From DAOTTY01 sp964451095 (lineage in GTDB: Bacteria > Chloroflexota > Anaerolineae > Aggregatilineales > Phototrophicaceae): 9,760 bases of DNA. Shown here piece after piece: positions 6,243 through 9,760 of the stretch; positions within the stretch are counted from its first letter, which is position 1; the number at the start of each line of letters is the position of its first letter. The stretch covers positions 1 through 9,760 of the forward strand of contig CAYVGI010000168.1 in NCBI GenBank assembly GCA_964451095.1, given 5' to 3'. A program made the position numbers and the translations under genes. Below the pieces are notes generated by a model. That model had not been told where the DNA came from and did no database searches. It saw only the letters and a list, made by a program, of their open reading frames with translations.

Positions 6243-7103
6243 ATGTTTGTAGACTGGCAGCTTTTCCGCCGCCGTGCGCTGGGGATGTCGCTCCTGGCAC
6301 TGGGGATTGTGTTCGTGGTGTGGAACATCCCGCAGTTGAATGTCGCGCTATACCCATTCCGCCTGTTCGTCACCTTTGTACACGAGTCCGGTCACGGCTT
6401 AGCTGCCATCCTCACGGGCGGGGAGTTTCTGCGCTTCCAGGTGATGCCGGACGGCACCGGGCTGGCGACCACACGGGGCGGGCTGCGTTCGGTCATCTTG
6501 CCAGCGGGCTACCTGAGTGCGGCGCTGTTCGGTGCGGGGCTGTTCTACATCACCAACCGCGTGCCGTACCCGCGTGTGCTGGCGCTGCTGCTGAGTGTGG
6601 GCATTGCGGCGCTGGCGCTGTTGTTCGGGCAAACGAGCCAAATCGCGCTGGTGACCGGGCTGGCATTTGCGGGTGCGCTGGCGGGCATCGCGGTGTTTGC
6701 CACGCGCTACCTGATTGTGCTGGTACTGAACCTGCTGGCAATCCTCACGGCGCTGAATGCCGTGCTGGACTTGCTGTTCCTCACGCGCAACACCACCGCC
6801 CGCACCCCCGACGGGCGCGTTCTGAACGATGCTGCCGCGTTCGCGCAGGAGATCATCCCGCAAACATCCCCGGCGCTGTGGGCATGGCTGTGGGCGGGGG
6901 TGTCCGTCGGGCTGCTGCTGGTGGGCATCTACCAGAGCTTGCTGCGCCCGCTAATTGAGGATGCAGTCACTGCCCGCCGCCGCGCCAACCGCACGTTTGC
7001 GCACATCCCTGCGCAGCCGCCAGCAGCTCCAAACCTCAATGACGATGCCGATTACCCCCAGGAACCAACCTACTCCGATGAGGCATACGACAAGCAGAGC
7101 TAG
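6243..7103 (+). CDS. M50B-like intramembrane zinc metalloprotease
   Basis: This 286-residue membrane protein carries H47-E48-S-G-H51 in a hydrophobic segment, followed at once by 'GLAAILTGGE'. That is the zinc-binding HExxH plus TGG pattern of M50B-like peptidases. A likely third metal ligand is D176 in 'LNAVLDLLFL', and the family-like 'LNDAAAFA' follows at 194-201. Hydrophobic segments lie at about 13-29, 35-58, 84-104, 112-130, 133-153, 155-180 and 212-234. A charged tail (240-286) holds RRR at 245-247 and a Pro/Asp/Glu-rich end, probably cytosolic. M50 enzymes cut within or next to membrane helices, often to release anti-sigma factors or transcription factors; no substrate is visible here. 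ATG 6243 follows two AGAGG blocks, the nearer one (6234-6239) rather close. The next gene begins 83 bases downstream. A catalytically active protease is likely since the key residues are present. Confidence 0.85.
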   Translation: MFVDWQLFRRRALGMSLLALGIVFVVWNIPQLNVALYPFRLFVTFVHESGHGLAAILTGGEFLRFQVMPDGTGLATTRGGLRSVILPAGYLSAALFGAGLFYITNRVPYPRVLALLLSVGIAALALLFGQTSQIALVTGLAFAGALAGIAVFATRYLIVLVLNLLAILTALNAVLDLLFLTRNTTARTPDGRVLNDAAAFAQEIIPQTSPALWAWLWAGVSVGLLLVGIYQSLLRPLIEDAVTARRRANRTFAHIPAQPPAAPNLNDDADYPQEPTYSDEAYDKQS

Positions 7104-7134
7104 CCCTGCCAGTGCGTAAGAACCCTCCCGGAGC

Positions 7135-7160
7135 GTGTGTCTATCTACATATAGGCACAC
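7135..7160. repeat. 10-bp dyad upstream of the DUF427 gene
   Basis: GTGTGTCTAT (7135-7144) pairs with ATAGGCACAC (7151-7160) around the loop CTACAT. Nine pairs are Watson-Crick and one is G-U. It sits 31 bases after the M50 stop and 26 before the DUF427 ATG. No T-tract follows. It may be an operator, a 5'-leader hairpin or a weak separator between the two genes. AT-rich bases inside it could include a -10 box, but I cannot assign one. Confidence 0.4.
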
Positions 7161-7174
7161 AACACATCCTACAT

Positions 7175-7179
7175 AGGAG
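7175..7179 (+). promoter_or_regulatory. Ribosome binding site of the DUF427 gene
   Basis: AGGAG with a 7-base spacer to ATG 7187. This fixes the start at 7187 and makes the in-frame extension back to 7112 unlikely. Confidence 0.85.
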
Positions 7180-7186
7180 CAACCCC

Positions 7187-7480
7187 ATGGCAAAAGCAAC
7201 ATTTAACGGTGTCGTCCTGGCAGAGAGCGACAAGACGGTCATCGTCGAGAACAACCACTACTTCCCGATGGACAGCCTCAACATGGACTACTTCCAGGAG
7301 AGCGAACGCGCCCTGAGCACCGTTTGCCCGTGGAAGGGTACCGCGTCCTACTACGACATCGTTGTAGACGGCGAAAAGGTACGTGATGCCGCCTGGGTTT
7401 ACCCGGATCCGAAGACTGCGGCAGAGCGTATTAGGAATCATGTTGCGTTCTACAAGACCCGCGTGACCATCGAAGACTAA
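7187..7480 (+). CDS. DUF427 domain protein, 97 residues
   Basis: This small soluble protein matches the DUF427 family over its whole length. Key features are 'TVCPWKGTASYY' (45-56), 'DAAWVYPDP' (67-75) and 'HVAFYK' (85-90), which form the conserved core of this compact beta-rich fold. The biochemical function of the family is, to my knowledge, unsettled. The conserved Cys47-Pro-Trp-Lys-Gly block suggests a ligand or catalytic site, which is inference. The length is typical for a single-domain member. The start is ATG 7187, set by a good AGGAG. The M50 gene ends 83 bases upstream and a dyad lies in between, so co-transcription is possible but not shown. A strong GC hairpin follows the stop. 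Confidence 0.92.
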   Translation: MAKATFNGVVLAESDKTVIVENNHYFPMDSLNMDYFQESERALSTVCPWKGTASYYDIVVDGEKVRDAAWVYPDPKTAAERIRNHVAFYKTRVTIED

Positions 7481-7487
7481 GCACACG

Positions 7488-7518
7488 GGTTGGGCGCTGC
7501 CACCTGCGGCGCTCAACC
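7488..7518 (+). terminator. Strong GC hairpin after the DUF427 gene
   Basis: Bases 7488-7500 pair with 7506-7518 in a 13-bp stem (two G-U pairs) around the 5-base loop CACCT. It begins 7 bases after the stop codon. The downstream bases (ATACCCCC) lack a T-tract, so it is an atypical terminator or a transcript-stabilising 3' hairpin. Confidence 0.55.
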
Positions 7519-7737
7519 ATACCCCCAATCAATTCCTCATCCCTCCTCAAGTAAATCGAACCCGCTACAGCCTCATCCTGTGACCGCTGGCGTGATCTGC
7601 AAGTATGTTGGCATCATATGTCAGTGATTTGACGCTGCTTTGTCCTGTAGAATCTACGTGCAGTGGTGCGTTGTTTACACACCGACGGTAGGTGCTGCAC
7701 CACCGCAACATATACCAGCAGACAAGGTCACACCATT
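7519..7737. other. Lower-GC intergenic region before the P450 gene
   Basis: No gene is seen here. A TAGAAT (7648-7653) could be a -10 box, but the nearest TTGACG (7629-7634) is only 13 bp upstream, too close for a standard pair. The TAGAAT lies in the odd-centred inverted repeat GTAGA-A-TCTAC (7647-7657). A GTG at 7663 opens the P450 frame but encodes Cys-rich residues unlike P450 N-termini. Confidence 0.4.
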
Positions 7738-8961
7738 TTGTTTAAGCGACAAAAACACTATCGGCTACACGGGCAAGACTTCCGCAGCAATCCCTATCCC
7801 ACCTACGCTGCCATGCGGTCAGACCATCCGGTCATGCAAGTGCCCATATATGGTTCAAATGCCTGGGTGGTGACGGGTTATGAGGAGGCGCGGCAAGTGC
7901 TTTCCGACCATAAGCGCTTCGTCAAGGACTATAACAACACCCTACCGCCAGTTGAGCGCCCCCAGCGCGACATGAATGACCTGTACTATTTCCTCTATCA
8001 CAACATGTTAAGCGTTGATGGCGATGACCATGCCCGCCTGCGCACCCTGGTGAGCAAAGCGTTTACGAATCGGCATGTGCAGGCGTTGGCACCGCGCATC
8101 CAACAAATTGCGGATGACCTGATTGATGCGTTTCCCAAAGCGGGTACGGTCGATCTTGTGGACGACTATGCCTTTCCGCTGCCGATTATCGTCATTGCCG
8201 AACTTCTTGGCATCCCCGCAGCAGACCGTGAACAATTTCGGGTATGGTCGAATGCGTTTATTGGGGATGCCATCGGCGGCGACTACGTGCAGCAGATGAT
8301 GGCGTTTGTTCAGTACATTGGCGAGGTGGTTGCCGACCGACGCGCTAATCCGCAGGATGACCTGATTTCTGCGCTGACCCAGGCAGAAGAGGCAGGCGAC
8401 CGCCTCGCCACGCCGGAGTTGTACAGCATGATTGCGCTGCTCATCGTCGCCGGGCATGAGACAACCGTCAACCTGATCGCAAACGGGATACTGGCACTGC
8501 TGCAAAATCCGGCACAGATGACGCAACTGCGTGAACACCCCGACTTGATTGAACCAGCAATCGAGGAGTTTCTGCGCTATGACGGTCCGGTGGAGCGTGC
8601 CACACAACGCTATGCAGCCGAGGATGTCGAGATTGCTGGTCAGCAAATTCGCCGTGGATCGACCGTCGTTGTGGTGTTGGGCGCTGCCAACCACGATCCG
8701 GTACAATTTGATCGTGCTGACCACCTAGACATCACCCGACAAAACAACAAACACATGGGGTTCGGCTATGGCGTGCACTATTGCGTGGGGGCACCGCTGG
8801 CACGCTTGGAGGGACGCATTGCCGTCAATACGCTGCTGCGGCGGGTGGGGGAGTTGCAGTTGGTGGGTTCTGTCGAAGAGCTCCCACAGCGGGATAACAA
8901 TGTGGTGCGGGGACCGAAACGGCTGCCAGTGCGCTATCAGGCGATTTATCCACGCGCTTAA
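7738..8961 (+). CDS. Cytochrome P450 (bacterial soluble type)
   Basis: This heme-thiolate monooxygenase has about 407 residues, typical for soluble bacterial P450s. Numbering from TTG 7738, visible motifs are the substrate-side 'NPYPTY' (18-23), C-helix H98-A-R-L-R102, I-helix A238-G-H-E-T-T243 (oxygen activation), the ExxR motif E277-F-L-R280, and the heme loop F342-G-Y-G-V-H-Y-C349-V-G with Cys349 as axial ligand. No signal peptide or membrane anchor is seen, so it is cytosolic and needs separate ferredoxin-type electron donors; none is encoded nearby. The substrate is unknown. The start is uncertain: the frame is open from GTG 7663, but those 25 extra residues look non-coding, so I prefer TTG 7738 (weak AAGG at 7724-7727). 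Sampled stretches have lower GC than neighbours (8101-8160: 30 of 60; 6601-6660: 40 of 60), perhaps a sign of transfer. The channel gene follows after 28 bases. Confidence 0.95.
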   Translation: MFKRQKHYRLHGQDFRSNPYPTYAAMRSDHPVMQVPIYGSNAWVVTGYEEARQVLSDHKRFVKDYNNTLPPVERPQRDMNDLYYFLYHNMLSVDGDDHARLRTLVSKAFTNRHVQALAPRIQQIADDLIDAFPKAGTVDLVDDYAFPLPIIVIAELLGIPAADREQFRVWSNAFIGDAIGGDYVQQMMAFVQYIGEVVADRRANPQDDLISALTQAEEAGDRLATPELYSMIALLIVAGHETTVNLIANGILALLQNPAQMTQLREHPDLIEPAIEEFLRYDGPVERATQRYAAEDVEIAGQQIRRGSTVVVVLGAANHDPVQFDRADHLDITRQNNKHMGFGYGVHYCVGAPLARLEGRIAVNTLLRRVGELQLVGSVEELPQRDNNVVRGPKRLPVRYQAIYPRA

Positions 8962-8975
8962 CCAGGATTTGATTT

Positions 8976-8983
8976 AAGGGGGA
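8976..8983 (+). promoter_or_regulatory. Ribosome binding site of the channel gene
   Basis: AAGGGGGA with a 6-base spacer to ATG 8990. It is strong and lies in the 28-base gap after the P450 stop, which supports translation from a shared transcript. Confidence 0.8.
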
Positions 8984-8989
8984 AATACC

Positions 8990-9652
8990 ATGCGGAAATT
9001 TATACGCGGGCTTGCCGACGGCAACAAGATCATCTTCATCTTCGTATCCATCATCCTGCTGAACCTCCTCTATCCGTTCAGTGAGTTGGGTACCATCGCC
9101 GCCCTGGCATTTGTCGGGTTTTATCTCATCTTGATGGGCAGTGCGATCTACCTCGTCGCCAGCGACCGCCGCCTGCTCGTTGTCACCGTTCTGATAGCGG
9201 TCGTTATTGCCGTGTCGGGCGGGGTCACGATCCTTAGCGACTTCACTGCACCGGTGTGGGTCAATCTACTATGGAACACCGCCCTGCTGTTGCAGTTGGT
9301 GTTGATTGTCACGCTGCTGGTGACGTTCATCATCCAGGCGGAAACGGTGACGAGAGAGGTGCTGTTCGCGGCGGTCACCATCTACTTTATCCTGGCGGGG
9401 CTGTTCACGATCATCTACATCTTCATCGAAATTCTCGCGCCAGGGGCGTTTGTGTCGTCAAGTGGGGCAGAGATCACATGGCAGCGCCTGATGTATTTTA
9501 GCCTTGTGACCATCTCTACACTGGGTTACGGCGACATCGTGCCAGTTGCGCCCATTGCGCAGTCACTGTCCGCGATGGAGGCGTCGCTGGGCACGCTGTA
9601 TATTGCGATCCTCATCGGGCGCTTCGTCAGCTTGTACCAGCATGAGGGTTAG
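8990..9652 (+). CDS. Potassium-channel-like membrane protein (Ion_trans_2 pore)
   Basis: This 220-residue protein has hydrophobic segments at about 13-30, 34-57, 62-81, 92-115, 124-148 and 190-212. Between the last two lies a pore loop with T177-L-G-Y-G-D182, the K+ selectivity filter, preceded by 'YFSLVTIS' (pore helix, 169-176). The layout is therefore six-segment with a K+ pore, presumably assembling as a tetramer in the cytoplasmic membrane. The fourth segment (92-115) lacks regularly spaced arginines, so classic voltage sensing is unlikely. The C-terminus ends eight residues after the last helix, so there is no RCK or cyclic-nucleotide domain, and the gating signal is not evident. The start is ATG 8990 with a strong Shine-Dalgarno. 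It follows the P450 gene after 28 bases and is probably co-transcribed with it. No terminator is seen after the stop. Confidence 0.88.
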   Translation: MRKFIRGLADGNKIIFIFVSIILLNLLYPFSELGTIAALAFVGFYLILMGSAIYLVASDRRLLVVTVLIAVVIAVSGGVTILSDFTAPVWVNLLWNTALLLQLVLIVTLLVTFIIQAETVTREVLFAAVTIYFILAGLFTIIYIFIEILAPGAFVSSSGAEITWQRLMYFSLVTISTLGYGDIVPVAPIAQSLSAMEASLGTLYIAILIGRFVSLYQHEG

Positions 9653-9693
9653 TTGTGAAAGCTTCCCCGGTTCAAATGTGTGTTTTGCGTGCG

Positions 9694-9718
9694 GTGTCTA
9701 CATCGTGGGTAGGTACAC
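9694..9718. repeat. Imperfect dyad near the right edge
   Basis: GTGTCTAC (9694-9701) pairs with GTAG (9709-9712) and ACAC (9715-9718), with a 2-base bulge (GT). Its sequence partly resembles the dyad at 7135-7160: both carry TGTCTA on the left arm and TAGG followed by CACACAA on the right. The rest of 9653-9760 shows no gene I can call. Confidence 0.25.
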
Positions 9719-9760
9719 ACAATAACGTGGTCGGGTCTTCTCAGGCGGCGGACGGCAAGA

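Noticed and set aside
8008..8724. 238-codon minus-strand frame antisense to the P450
   Set aside because: The P450 motifs on the plus strand are decisive, and the antisense translation shows no family resemblance.
9660..9690. GGTTCAAAT resembling a tRNA T-loop
   Set aside because: The flanking bases do not form a 5-bp T-stem, and no acceptor or anticodon arm can be drawn around it.
9653..9760. Possible gene end or start at the right edge
   Set aside because: Short open frames exist on both strands, but none has a family motif or clear start signal in 108 bases.
1..9760. CRISPR array, transposon or phage module
   Set aside because: No regularly spaced direct repeats, terminal inverted repeats, transposase or integrase motifs were seen.

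Overview
The window reads as a GC-rich bacterial chromosome segment. It most resembles Chloroflexota (Anaerolineae-like). That guess rests on gene style alone: a GT39-like membrane protein carrying a C-terminal beta-sandwich ending in a 'PPGTH...YDWQTGERLPP' pattern, a multi-module Thr/Pro-linked lipoprotein, an M50B-type membrane protease and a DUF427 protein. No rRNA, tRNA, CRISPR array, insertion sequence or phage gene was found. Coding density is high, and no gene-free stretch exceeds about 260 bases.

Left part (1-3208): a minus-strand lipoprotein with three beta-sandwich modules runs off the left edge. It is divergent from a 611-residue multi-TM glycosyltransferase-like protein. The 140-bp gap between them holds a -10 box for each direction. 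The glycosyltransferase gene is convergent with htpG, with only 4 bases between the stop codons. A perfect 10-bp hairpin sits just before the glycosyltransferase stop.

Middle part (3213-7480): htpG (Hsp90) and, upstream of it on the same strand, an endonuclease IV-like TIM-barrel protein with a TTG start. Divergent from these is an M50B-type intramembrane metalloprotease, followed by a small DUF427 protein. The 126-bp gap between the endonuclease-like gene and the M50 gene is rich in structure: a 14-bp palindrome over the TTG start, a hairpin plus T6 in plus-strand terminator orientation, a second inverted repeat and a -10 box.

Right part (7481-9760): after a strong GC hairpin comes a 257-bp gap of lower GC, then a cytochrome P450 and, 28 bases later, a small potassium-channel-like membrane protein with a strong ribosome binding site. 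The last 108 bases hold no gene that can be called.

HtpG and the endonuclease-like protein fit a loose stress and repair theme, and the M50 protease is a possible envelope-signalling component. The P450/channel pair has no obvious textbook partnership. Most of the region looks like ordinary chromosomal genes. I do not see a clear new multi-gene system; the best leads are the P450-channel unit and the structured intergenic regions.
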